Of a stretch of 64,000 nt of DNA, positions 29,342-36,925 are shown one piece after another. Within the stretch, counting starts at the first letter, position 1, and each line of letters begins with the position of its first letter. The notes under the pieces were generated by a model. The model was not told the DNA's origin. It was given only the letters and a program-made list of their open reading frames with translations, and did not search any database. A program made the translations under genes and the position numbers. Origin of the DNA: Streptomyces eurocidicus (lineage in GTDB: Bacteria > Actinomycetota > Actinomycetes > Streptomycetales > Streptomycetaceae); contig NZ_LGUI01000011.1 in assembly GCF_002891295.1 (NCBI RefSeq), positions 186,001-250,000 on the forward strand. The letters run 5' to 3'.

Positions 29342-30367
29342 TCAGGCGCCCGTGCGGACGCCCAGGGCGCTGCCGGCCAGCCACTCCTGCCAGTCGATGT
29401 TCCAGTCGCCGTAGCCGTTGCCGAAGCGGTCCATCGGCTTGGGCTTGGTGCTGCCGACGACCCGCACGACGTCGCCCTTGAGGCTCATCCCGTACAGCCA
29501 CTTGGCGTTCTCGGTGGACATGCCGATGCAGCCGTGGCTGACGTTCTCCTTGCCGAAGGACTCGGCGTTGTCCGGGGCCGCGTGCACGTACTCGCCGCTG
29601 ATCGTCTCGCGCATGCTGAAGTCGTACGAGCCGAAGAACCCGTCGGGGTGGTTGCGCGGGATGCCGATGGAGAGCGAGTCCATGACGACCCGGCCCTCCT
29701 TGGCGAGGATCGTCTTGATGCCCTCGCGGGTGCCGAAGCCCTTGGACTCGTCGCCGCCGCTGATCTCGATGGTGCGCAGGGTCTCGCCGTTGCGCACGAC
29801 GGTCATCTTGCGGGTCTTGAGGTCCACGGTGTTGACCATGGAGTCACCGACCGTGAAGGAGACCTTACGGTCGCCCGCGGCGGCCGTGCCCTCCGCGAGC
29901 CGCACCCCCGCGAGGCGCGCGTCGAGGGTCACCTTGGTGCCGGTGGGCCAGAACTTCTCGGGCCGGAAGTGGACGCGGGTGTCGCCCTTGGTCTCGTTCC
30001 AGTGCCAGGCGCCCGCCACCCGCGGGGAGGTCGAGACCTTCAGCCGCCCCTCGATGCCGGCCCGCAGCTCGGGCGAGACCTTCTGCTGCTTGAAGACGAG
30101 GGCGAGCGGCTGGCCCACGCCGACCTTCTCGCCGTTCTCCGGGGCTATCTCGGGCCGTACGACCCTGGCGGCGCCGGCCAGCATCTTCGCGGGCGGCGCC
30201 GGCTTCTCGGTCACGGGCGCGGCGGAGGGCGACGGCGCGGCGGAGGACGGTGAGGACTTCGCGGCGGGCCGCTCCTCGGCCTCGGCGCCTCCCCCGCACG
30301 CGGTGACGGCCAGGCCCGTCAGGGCCACGGCGGCGGACAGCCCGACGCAACGGGAAAGGCGGCGCAT
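29342..30367 (-). CDS. L,D-transpeptidase lipoprotein (YkuD domain)
   Basis: A 341-residue lipoprotein: signal sequence with lipobox LAVTAC (Cys at about residue 24), a Ser/Pro-rich linker, an Ig-like domain (about 80-190) and a YkuD catalytic domain with the signature SHGCIGMS holding the active-site Cys and His. Such enzymes make 3-3 (meso-DAP to meso-DAP) crosslinks in actinobacterial peptidoglycan or attach proteins to it. ATG at 30367 is supported by AGGAGA five bases upstream. Size and layout match the mycobacterial Ldt family. Confidence 0.92.
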   Translation of the reverse strand: MRRLSRCVGLSAAVALTGLAVTACGGGAEAEERPAAKSSPSSAAPSPSAAPVTEKPAPPAKMLAGAARVVRPEIAPENGEKVGVGQPLALVFKQQKVSPELRAGIEGRLKVSTSPRVAGAWHWNETKGDTRVHFRPEKFWPTGTKVTLDARLAGVRLAEGTAAAGDRKVSFTVGDSMVNTVDLKTRKMTVVRNGETLRTIEISGGDESKGFGTREGIKTILAKEGRVVMDSLSIGIPRNHPDGFFGSYDFSMRETISGEYVHAAPDNAESFGKENVSHGCIGMSTENAKWLYGMSLKGDVVRVVGSTKPKPMDRFGNGYGDWNIDWQEWLAGSALGVRTGA

Positions 30368-30470
30368 GGTTCTCCTACCGGTGTTTCTTCCGGCCACGGC
30401 GATGCCGGGGGGCGTGGGCCGCCGGGCAGCGCCCGGGGCCGCGGAACGCCCCGCGACGCCGGGACATGGC

Positions 30471-30498
30471 GATGCCGAGGCGGGTATGCCTCGGCATC
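30471..30498. terminator. Hairpin after the class II aldolase gene
   Basis: gatgccgaggc (30471-30481) and gcctcggcatc (30488-30498) form an exact 11-bp stem with a six-base loop. It is the most notable element of the gap 30368-30604. It lies downstream of the aldolase gene and upstream of the transpeptidase gene on the minus strand. Confidence 0.65.
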
Positions 30499-30604
30499 GA
30501 TCCATCGTATGCGGCGCATGTGGCGACATATGAGGCCCGAAAGGACGAGCGACCCCCGCCGACAGGAGGGGGCGCCGCCCCGCCCGCCGCCGTGACCGGC
30601 CGGG

Positions 30605-31393
30605 TCAGTCCAGCAGCTCCGGCTCGCTGCGCGTGATCTGCTGGTACAGCGGCTGGTAGTTGATCCAGGCGACCAGGTCGTTGCCCAGCTGCTCGCGCGT
30701 GTGCTCCGCGTTCGCGGGGTCGATGAGCACCGGCTTCCCGGCGGCCTTCGCCGTGAGCTGGACCTGGCAGGAGCGCTCCATGGTGATGAACCACCACGCG
30801 GCCGCGTCGACCGAGTCGCCGACCGTGAGCAGCCCGTGGTTGCGCAGGATCACGGCCTTGTGCGGGCCGAGCGCGGTGGCGATGCGCCGGCCCTCCTCCT
30901 CGTCCACGACGACGCCCGTGTAGTCGTCGAAGAGCGCGTGGTCCTGGTAGAAGGCGCAGACGTCCTGCGTTATCGGCTCCAGGAGCTCCCCCAGCGAGGA
31001 CAGGGCCCGCCCGTAGGTGGAGTGGCTGTGGGCGGCGGCCACCACGTCCGGCCGGGCCTTGTGGACCTGCGCGTGGATGGCGAACGCGGCCTGGTTGACG
31101 TGGTACCGGCCCTCGACGACCTGGCCCAGGTGGTTGACCATGATCAGGTCGCTGACGGTGATGTGCTTGAAGGACATCCCGAAGGGGTTGACCCAGAAGC
31201 AGTCCGTGAACTCCGGGTCCCGCGCGGTGATGTGCCCCGCGACGCCCTCCTCGAAGCCGAACCGCCCGAAGAGCCGCAGCGCGGCGGCCAGCCGCTCCTT
31301 GCGGTGGCGGCGTTCGTCGTCGGTGTTCTCGTGCTTCGGCGGCATGGCGAACCGCAGTCGGTCGGTGGGAACGGGCTCGGGCGTCTGCGACAT
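30605..31393 (-). CDS. Class II aldolase/adducin family protein
   Basis: A 262-residue single-domain protein with the aldolase II fold: GVAGHITARDPEFTDCFWVNP near the N-terminus and metal-binding AAAHSHSTYGRAL plus a later ILRNHGLLTVG. The HxH pair and the third His needed for the divalent metal are present, so catalysis (an aldol cleavage such as fuculose- or ribulose-phosphate aldolase, or a related reaction) is plausible. The substrate cannot be told from sequence. Monocistronic; the large repeat copy E lies just upstream. Confidence 0.88.
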   Translation of the reverse strand: MSQTPEPVPTDRLRFAMPPKHENTDDERRHRKERLAAALRLFGRFGFEEGVAGHITARDPEFTDCFWVNPFGMSFKHITVSDLIMVNHLGQVVEGRYHVNQAAFAIHAQVHKARPDVVAAAHSHSTYGRALSSLGELLEPITQDVCAFYQDHALFDDYTGVVVDEEEGRRIATALGPHKAVILRNHGLLTVGDSVDAAAWWFITMERSCQVQLTAKAAGKPVLIDPANAEHTREQLGNDLVAWINYQPLYQQITRSEPELLD

Positions 31394-31514
31394 GAGGCGG
31401 CTCCTTCGCTGCGCGTCCGGGGTACGGGTTTTCGGCTCCGGTACGCAACGGAAGCTACCTCCGGGTACGCGTGGGCGACAGAGGCGCGGCGGCCGGGTGT
31501 GCGCCTGCGGCGGG

Positions 31515-31695
31515 CCTTTCCCCTACCCGCCCCTTCCCGAACGGGGCTCCGCCCCGGACCCCGGTCCTCAAACGCCGGACGGGCTGAAATCAGCCCGTCC
31601 GGCGTTTGAGGACACCGCGCGGCAGCGCGGAAGGGGGGCCCGGGGGCTTCCCCCCGGTTCGGGAAGGGGCGGGGCTGGGGAAAAGGCCCCCCGTG
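31515..31695. repeat. Large intergenic palindromic repeat, copy E
   Basis: A compact copy without the gagctcgg spacer: cctcaaacgccggacgggct is directly followed by its complement agcccgtccggcgtttgagg, giving a near-perfect long palindrome. Its left half overlaps the last 35 or so codons of the hydrolase gene on the minus strand. Confidence 0.87.
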
Positions 31696-32552
31696 TGCCC
31701 CAGGATCGCCTCGGCCAGCGGCCCCAGACACTCCCGCGGCAGAGCGTGCCCTATCCCCGGCATCACCACGAGGCGGGCCCCGGCGATCGCCTGCGCGAGG
31801 TGGCGGGCGTGCGGCGGTGGGAAGACGGGCTCGGCGGTGCCCTCGACGACGAGCGTGGGGACGGTGTTCCGGGCCAGCTCGGCCGTCCGCAGCAGGCCCG
31901 AGGCGTCGGCGCGGTCGTGGGCGGTGGTGACGTCGTAGCGGCCGGCGTGCTCGATGTCGCGGCGCTCCCGCTCGCGCAGCTCCTCGGCGTGGAAGGGGAG
32001 CTCGTCGCCGCTGAGCAGCCGCCAGTGGGCCACCCGCCGGTCCAGCTCGGCCTCCAGGCCGTGGTCCTCGACCGGGCGGGCCCACAGCTCCGCGACGCGC
32101 GGATCGACGCCGGGCAGGTCGGCGGCGGCGGTCTCGGTGCCGTCGGGGGCGGTCAGCGGGCGCTCGCTGAGCGCGCAGGTGCCGATCAGGGTGGCGCTCA
32201 GCAGCCGCTCGGGGTGGTCGGCGAGGAGCAGCTGGGCCAGCAGGCCGCCGAGGGACAGGCCGGCGATGTGCGCGCGTCCGGCGCCGTGGGCGTCCAGGAC
32301 GGCGAGCGCGTCCTCCGCGAGGTCGCGGATGCGGTACGGCCGCCGCTCGTAGGCCCGGGTGGAGCGGCCGGTGTCACGGTGGTCGTAGCGGATCACGCGG
32401 TGGCGGACGGCGAGGGCGTCGACGAACTCCTCGGGCCAGCCCAGGGCGGACACCGTGGCGCCCATGATCAGCAGGAGCGGAGGCGCGTCGGCGGGCCCGC
32501 GCGCCTCGGACCACAGCCGTACGCCGGGTGCGATGTCGACGGTCCGCCGCAC
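31590..32552 (-). CDS. Alpha/beta-hydrolase fold protein with repeat-encoded C-terminus
   Basis: A 320-residue protein. It has LLLIMGATVSALGWPEE, RVIRYDHRDTGRS, the nucleophile elbow GLSLGGLLA, an acid in VEGTAEPVFP and His in MPGIGHALPRE, so the catalytic triad is complete by about residue 280. The remaining residues from about 287 (GGLFPSPAPSRTGGKP onward, ending LKRRTG) are encoded by the large intergenic repeat, which supplies the stop. The tail is Pro/Gly/Arg-rich and unrelated to the family. Substrate unknown. Confidence 0.85.
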   Translation of the reverse strand: MRRTVDIAPGVRLWSEARGPADAPPLLLIMGATVSALGWPEEFVDALAVRHRVIRYDHRDTGRSTRAYERRPYRIRDLAEDALAVLDAHGAGRAHIAGLSLGGLLAQLLLADHPERLLSATLIGTCALSERPLTAPDGTETAAADLPGVDPRVAELWARPVEDHGLEAELDRRVAHWRLLSGDELPFHAEELRERERRDIEHAGRYDVTTAHDRADASGLLRTAELARNTVPTLVVEGTAEPVFPPPHARHLAQAIAGARLVVMPGIGHALPRECLGPLAEAILGHTGGLFPSPAPSRTGGKPPGPPSALPRGVLKRRTG

Positions 32553-32622
32553 GGCCCGCCCCCTCCCGTATGTCCCGCGCGCCCCGCTCCGGTTCCCGGG
32601 GCCGTCCCCCCGGGGAAACGAC

Positions 32623-32659
32623 CGCGCCGCCTCCCCGTCACGGACGGGAAGGCGGCGCG
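32623..32659. terminator. Hairpin downstream of guaA
   Basis: cgcgccgcct (32623-32632) pairs exactly with aggcggcgcg (32650-32659), with additional pairing of cccgt and acggg inside. It lies about 25 bases after the guaA stop on the minus strand. Confidence 0.75.
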
Positions 32660-32681
32660 AGGCCCGTTCAGCGGGTGGGGA

Positions 32682-34277
32682 CTACTCCCACTCGATGGTG
32701 CCCGGGGGCTTGCTGGTGATGTCGAGGACGACGCGGTTGACGTCGTCGACCTCGTTGGTGATGCGGGTCGAGATCTTGCCCAGCACGTCGTACGGCAGGC
32801 GCGACCAGTCGGCGGTCATGGCGTCCTCGGAGGAGACCGGGCGCAGCACGATCGGGTGGCCGTAGGTGCGGCCGTCGCCCTGGACGCCGACGCTGCGGAC
32901 GTCCGCGAGCAGGACGACCGGGCACTGCCAGATCTCGCGGTCGAGACCGGCGGCGGTCAGCTCCTCGCGGGCGATGGCGTCGGCCTCGCGGAGCAGGTCC
33001 AGACGCTCCTTGGTGACCTCGCCGACGATGCGGATGCCCAGGCCGGGGCCGGGGAAGGGCTGGCGCTGGACGATCTCGTCCGGCAGGCCCAGCTCGGCGC
33101 CGACCATGCGGACCTCGTCCTTGAACAGCTGGCGCAGCGGCTCGACGAGCTCGAACTCCAGGTCCTCGGGGAGGCCGCCCACGTTGTGGTGGGACTTGAT
33201 GTTGGCGGTGCCGGTGCCGCCACCGGACTCGACCACGTCGGGGTAGAGGGTGCCCTGGACGAGGAACGCGACGTCCTCGCCCTCGGCGCCGGCCTCGGCC
33301 ACGATCTCGGCCTGGGCCTGCTCGAAGACGCGGATGAACTCCCGGCCGATGATCTTGCGCTTGGTCTCCGGGTCGGAGACGCCGGCGAGGGCGGTCAGGA
33401 AGCGCTCCTGGGCGTCGACGACCTTCAGCTGGACGCCGGTGGCCGCGACGAAGTCCTTCTCGACCTGCTCGGTCTCGCCCTTGCGCATCAGGCCGTGGTC
33501 GACGTAGACGCAGGTGAGCTGGTCGCCGATGGCCTTCTGGACGAGGGCCGCGGCGACGGCGGAGTCGACGCCGCCGGACAGGCCGCAGATGGCGCGCTTG
33601 GTGCCGACCTGCGCGCGGATCGCGGTGACCTGCTCCTCGATGACGTTGCCGGTGGTCCAGGTGGGCTGGATGCCGGCGCCGCGGTAGAGGAAGTGCTCCA
33701 GGACCTGCTGGCCGTGCGTGGAGTGCATGACCTCGGGGTGGTACTGGACGCCGTAGAGCTTCTTCTCGTCGTTCTCGAAGGCGGCGACGGGGACGACGTC
33801 CGTGGACGCGGTGACCGTGAAGCCCTCGGGGGCGGCGGAGCAGGCGTCGCCGTGCGACATCCACACCGGCTGCTCGGCGGGGGTGCCCTCGAAGAGGGTC
33901 GAGCCCGGCCGGGAGACGGTCAGCGGCGTACGGCCGTACTCACGGGCACCGGAGTTGTCGACGGTGCCGCCGAGGGAGGTGGCCATCAGCTGGAAGCCGT
34001 AGCACATGCCGAAGACGGGGACGCCGGCCTCGAACAGGGAGCGGTCCACGGTGGGCGCGCCCTCTTCGTAGACGGACGAGGGGCCGCCGGAGAGGATGAT
34101 CGCCTTGGGCTTCTTCGCGAGCATCTCGGCCACCGGCATGGTGGACGGGACGACCTCGCTGTAGACCCGTGCCTCACGGACGCGGCGGGCGATGAGCTGG
34201 GCGTACTGCGCGCCGAAGTCGACAACGAGCACCGGCTCCGCGGTGTTGTCGTGGGCGGCGGTGGGTGCTGCTGACAC
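32682..34277 (-). CDS. guaA: GMP synthase (glutamine-hydrolysing)
   Basis: A 531-residue two-domain enzyme that converts XMP to GMP in purine synthesis. The class I glutamine amidotransferase domain has the nucleophile C92 in FGMCYGFQ and the His/Glu pair in YHPEVMHS. The ATP-pyrophosphatase domain begins with the P-loop [15 protein letters not shown] and ends with the dimerisation domain. The GTG start at 34277 has GGAAGG about eight bases upstream. A -10 like TAGAAT lies at 34328-34323. The order matches other streptomycetes. Confidence 0.97.
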   Translation of the reverse strand: MSAAPTAAHDNTAEPVLVVDFGAQYAQLIARRVREARVYSEVVPSTMPVAEMLAKKPKAIILSGGPSSVYEEGAPTVDRSLFEAGVPVFGMCYGFQLMATSLGGTVDNSGAREYGRTPLTVSRPGSTLFEGTPAEQPVWMSHGDACSAAPEGFTVTASTDVVPVAAFENDEKKLYGVQYHPEVMHSTHGQQVLEHFLYRGAGIQPTWTTGNVIEEQVTAIRAQVGTKRAICGLSGGVDSAVAAALVQKAIGDQLTCVYVDHGLMRKGETEQVEKDFVAATGVQLKVVDAQERFLTALAGVSDPETKRKIIGREFIRVFEQAQAEIVAEAGAEGEDVAFLVQGTLYPDVVESGGGTGTANIKSHHNVGGLPEDLEFELVEPLRQLFKDEVRMVGAELGLPDEIVQRQPFPGPGLGIRIVGEVTKERLDLLREADAIAREELTAAGLDREIWQCPVVLLADVRSVGVQGDGRTYGHPIVLRPVSSEDAMTADWSRLPYDVLGKISTRITNEVDDVNRVVLDITSKPPGTIEWE

Positions 34278-34322
34278 GGGTGCGGCCTTCCGGCGGGGTG
34301 AGGAGGGGGTCTCTATTTGTCG

Positions 34323-34328
34323 ATTCTA
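34323..34328 (-). promoter_or_regulatory. Predicted -10 element of guaA
   Basis: TAGAAT on the minus strand lies about 46 bases before the guaA GTG start in a locally AT-richer stretch. The -35 is poorly conserved, so this is a weak call. Confidence 0.4.
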
Positions 34329-34383
34329 CCGGGGCGCGGGGGCTTGCTTTTGTCTCACCATCCGAACCCGGACCCGGCCGGTC

Positions 34384-34413
34384 TTGGCCGCGGGGCGGTT
34401 CCGGGGCCATACT
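34384..34413 (+). promoter_or_regulatory. Predicted promoter of the chorismate mutase leader
   Basis: TTGGCC (34384-34389) and CATACT (34408-34413) are 18 bases apart. The -10 ends seven bases before the leader ATG at 34421, so the leader peptide is probably read from a leaderless transcript. Confidence 0.55.
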
Positions 34414-34420
34414 GTCCCCC

Positions 34421-34501
34421 ATGCGCAAGCACCTGACCTACGTCTTTACCTATGGCGACCGGCCCGTCCGGCTGCCATGGTCGTGCTGCTTGAGCAACTG
34501 A
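34421..34501 (+). CDS. Aromatic-residue leader peptide of chorismate mutase
   Basis: A 26-codon open frame starting MRKHLTYVFTYGDRP and ending with a Trp-containing tail (LPWSCCLSN), too short for normal gene calling. It holds two Tyr, one Phe and one Trp codon within 20 codons. Its stop lies 12 bases before an intrinsic terminator, and the first structural gene downstream encodes chorismate mutase, the branch enzyme to Phe and Tyr. This is the layout of a ribosome-mediated attenuator sensing aromatic aminoacyl-tRNA. Translation and regulation are inferred. Confidence 0.65.
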   Translation: MRKHLTYVFTYGDRPVRLPWSCCLSN

Positions 34502-34513
34502 CAAGCGACTTCC

Positions 34514-34556
34514 CAGGCGCCCCGGGCCGACAAGGCCCGGGGCGCCTGTCGTTTTT
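34514..34556 (+). terminator. Intrinsic terminator (candidate attenuator) before chorismate mutase
   Basis: A 15-bp exact stem (34514-34528 with 34534-34548), loop gacaa, is followed by tgtcgttttt. A U-tract is unusual for Streptomyces terminators and makes this a classical intrinsic terminator. It lies between the leader peptide and the gene at 34607. Confidence 0.85.
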
Positions 34557-34606
34557 CCCGGGTCTCGCCGCTCCGGGGGCCACCGCCCCTTTTTGGAGGA
34601 TCAGAC

Positions 34607-34903
34607 ATGAGCGCGCAGAGCACCGTCCTGAAGGCCGACACCGGCGCCCGCACCGACGCGGCCGCGGACGTCATCACGGGCGCCCGGCAGCGGATCGACG
34701 ACCTCGACGGCCGGATCATCGGCCTCGTCCAGGAGCGCATGGCCGTCTCGGCCGTGATCCAGCGCGAGCGCATCGGGTCCGGCGGCCGCCGGGTGAACCT
34801 GTCCCGCGAGATGGAGGTCCTCAACCACTACAGCGAGCAGCTGGGCAAGCCGGGCACGGCCCTCGCGATGACGCTGCTGGAGCTGTGCCGGGGCCGGATC
34901 TGA
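34607..34903 (+). CDS. Chorismate mutase (AroQ class)
   Basis: A 98-residue all-helical protein with the AroQ pattern ITGARQRIDDLDGRIIGLVQERMAVSAVIQRERI and a second part RVNLSREMEVLNHYSEQLG, matching small monofunctional actinobacterial chorismate mutases. It rearranges chorismate to prephenate for Phe and Tyr synthesis. The start has TTTGGAGGA seven bases upstream. It stands alone after the leader and terminator at 34421-34556, which suggests control by attenuation. Confidence 0.9.
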   Translation: MSAQSTVLKADTGARTDAAADVITGARQRIDDLDGRIIGLVQERMAVSAVIQRERIGSGGRRVNLSREMEVLNHYSEQLGKPGTALAMTLLELCRGRI

Positions 34904-35207
34904 CCGCGCCCGCGCCGGGGCCGCCGCCCCCGGCCGCCCGCGCCCGGCGTCGCGCGCCGTACCGCCCCGTCACCCGTACGGCGCGTGACCGGCCCGCGGG
35001 GCGCTTCGTTGGACCCGGTGTCGCACCACCCAGGAGCGGCCCACCGAGATCCATACGTGGTTTCCGTCCCTGTCCATCCGGGCGCCCGGCCACGAACGGG
35101 GCGGATCCGCCGGAGTGTGAGACGTACGCGTGCGTACGTCGTGGGACCTCACTCCGGTGGCACGGCGACCGGTCAGCAGGGGACAGCAGTCCGGCCGCCA
35201 CCGAAGG

Positions 35208-35241
35208 ACGGTCGGTTCCGGGGACGCCTGGAACCGACCGT
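35208..35241. other. 12-bp stem-loop in the 34904-35739 gap
   Basis: acggtcggttcc and ggaaccgaccgt are exactly complementary with a ten-base loop. It is a candidate terminator or structured part of a small RNA; orientation is unknown. Confidence 0.5.
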
Positions 35242-35520
35242 ATCCGGTCGAAACGGTTGCGCCGAGCGCGGTGTGTCCCGCACGATGCAAAGGGAAGGAC
35301 CGGAGCCCGGCCCGCACCGCCATTGGTTCGACCATCCCTTCGACCCTGCGGCGGTACGCACCCCGGACCGGCCCGGACACCCGCTCCGGACAAGCGTTCC
35401 GAGCACCGGTTCCGAGCACCAGGCACTTCCCCGCACCGCCCAGCACGCGAAAGCCCGCGGCGCTCCCCCCGGCGCCGCTCCGCGGCACCGACCCTGCCCT
35501 GACCCTCGGTGCCGGCAGTC

Positions 35521-35571
35521 AAGGGCCCCGTGGCCGCCCGCACGCCCCCGCGGAGGCGGCCCGGGGCCCTT
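35521..35571. terminator. Bulged long stem before the LAXTG protein promoter
   Basis: aagggccccg pairs with cggggccctt, and after a single bulged base ggccgcc pairs with ggcggcc around a 16-base loop. It separates the unassigned gap from the promoter at 35596-35655. Confidence 0.55.
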
Positions 35572-35595
35572 CGCCGTGCCCCCGCCCGAGGCGGT

Positions 35596-35611
35596 TGTGA
35601 AATCGCTCACG
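35596..35611. promoter_or_regulatory. Predicted Crp-type binding site
   Basis: TGTGA, six bases, then TCACG matches the Crp consensus TGTGA-N6-TCACA with one difference and fully fits the GTG-N8-CAC pattern used by actinobacterial Crp. It lies about 40 bases upstream of TACGAT (35650-35655), a good -10 for the gene at 35740. Confidence 0.5.
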
Positions 35612-35739
35612 TGTGCGCGGCGGGTGATCTGGTGTCACATGGGGCGTCCTACGATGACGGGTGAACGTGCCAACCAGCACGGCCATACCGCGCTCTCCCC
35701 CCACCGCGACGGCCTTTACTTCGGAACCCAGAGGTCTCC

Positions 35740-36867
35740 ATGAAGCTTCGCCGCGCTCTGGCGACTGCCGCTGTCACGGCTGCGATCGCTCCCGCCGCGC
35801 TGCTCGCGGCCCCGGCCGCGTACGCCGTGCCGGCGGCGCCCGCAGGGTCCGTGGACGCCGGTTCGTCCGGCGACACCGCGCCCGCCACGTCCGAGGACTC
35901 TTCGGGCGGCGGGGCGAAGGACCCCTCCGCCGCCCCGGCGGCCGGGAAGGCCGTTCTGCCGGTCCCGGCCGCGGACGACAAGAACCCGCCCTCGGAGAAC
36001 CCCTGCAAGAAGCAGGCCGATTCGAAGGAAAAGCGGGCCACCACCGAGCTGATCAGGTTCCCCGACAAGGTCGTCGCCGGTGCCGACCCGCAGGAGTTCT
36101 TCCTCCGGGCCACCAACTCCTCAAAAGACCGCCTGAAGTCGATCTGTCTCCACGTGGACACCATGAGCTGGGTGTCCGACGCAGCCAGCACCGACTCGAC
36201 CGAGTTCGTGACGCTGGAGTGGCAGGACCCGAAGGGGACTTGGCAACCGATCACCAACAAGCGTGACGACTCGATCCACTTCGGCTATGTCGATGACCTC
36301 CCGCCTGACGAGTACACCGACGCCAAGCTCCGGCTGAAGGTCGACGGCAAGGCAAAGGCCGGCGCCGCGAGCACGTACCACTCCGGCATCTTCGCGGGCA
36401 AGGACGACGTGTGCGGCAAGACGGAGGCCAAGGCCAAGGACTCGGAGAAGATCAAGGACCGGAAAACCCTCCAGATCCTGCCCGCCGACACCCAGCCCGG
36501 CAAGATCGACCACTCCAAGAGCCCCTCCCCCTCGCCCAGCCGGCCCGGCGGCGGCGCCAAGTCCTCCGCCAGCCCGAGCCCCAGTTCCTCCGCCAAGGCC
36601 AGTTCCAGTGCCAGCCCCAGCGCGAGCGCGAGCGCCAGCGCCTCTTCGAGCACCGGAACCGCCGGAACCACCACGAGCGGCGGCACGACCACGGGTGGCA
36701 GCGGCACGTCCGCCCAGGGAAGTGCGTCCAGCTCCTCGGCCAACGGTGAGCTCGCCACGACCGGTTCCTCGTCCTCGACCCCGGTGATCGCCGGGCTCGC
36801 CGGGGCCGCCGTCGTGGCGGGTGGCGCGGCCGTGGCCGTCACGCGGCGCCGTAAGAACAACACCTGA
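35740..36867 (+). CDS. Sortase-anchored (LAXTG) surface protein
   Basis: A 375-residue exported protein: signal peptide (LATAAVTAAIAPAALLAAPAAYA), a Ser/Gly linker, a folded domain (about 90-245) with two spaced Cys, a long Ser/Ala/Pro/Thr stalk, then LATTG at 338-342, a hydrophobic helix and the basic tail RRRKNNT. LAXTG is the motif recognised by class E sortases of Streptomyces, so it should be covalently attached to peptidoglycan. ATG at 35740 follows an upstream promoter with a Crp-like site. The folded domain has no family I recognise. A 16-bp terminator stem follows. Confidence 0.88.
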   Translation: MKLRRALATAAVTAAIAPAALLAAPAAYAVPAAPAGSVDAGSSGDTAPATSEDSSGGGAKDPSAAPAAGKAVLPVPAADDKNPPSENPCKKQADSKEKRATTELIRFPDKVVAGADPQEFFLRATNSSKDRLKSICLHVDTMSWVSDAASTDSTEFVTLEWQDPKGTWQPITNKRDDSIHFGYVDDLPPDEYTDAKLRLKVDGKAKAGAASTYHSGIFAGKDDVCGKTEAKAKDSEKIKDRKTLQILPADTQPGKIDHSKSPSPSPSRPGGGAKSSASPSPSSSAKASSSASPSASASASASSSTGTAGTTTSGGTTTGGSGTSAQGSASSSSANGELATTGSSSSTPVIAGLAGAAVVAGGAAVAVTRRRKNNT

Positions 36868-36886
36868 GCACCGGCTCGGTGAACAG

Positions 36887-36919
36887 GTAAGGCCCGCACT
36901 CCTGGAGTGCGGGCCTTAC
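36887..36919. terminator. Bidirectional terminator between the LAXTG and GMC genes
   Basis: Sixteen bases (36887-36902) are exactly complementary to 36904-36919. The stem serves the plus-strand LAXTG gene and the convergent minus-strand GMC gene, whose stop is at 36926. Confidence 0.88.
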
Positions 36920-36925
36920 TCCCTT

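Larger units (their letters stand above)
34904..35739. other. 836-base region without a protein gene but with several hairpins
   Basis: No frame here shows convincing coding bias or a family match. Three strong inverted repeats occur: gacgtacgc/gcgtacgtc at 35121-35140 inside an outer ccggagtg/cactccgg pair (35110-35117, 35151-35158); a 12-bp stem at 35208-35219 with 35230-35241; and a bulged 17-bp stem at 35521-35571. The last part (from 35590) is the promoter region of the LAXTG protein. Small RNA genes are possible but not shown. Confidence 0.5.

Noticed and set aside
31017-34274. 1085-codon plus-strand open frame
   Set aside because: It runs antisense across the aldolase, hydrolase and guaA genes and through a repeat, so it cannot be a real gene alongside them.
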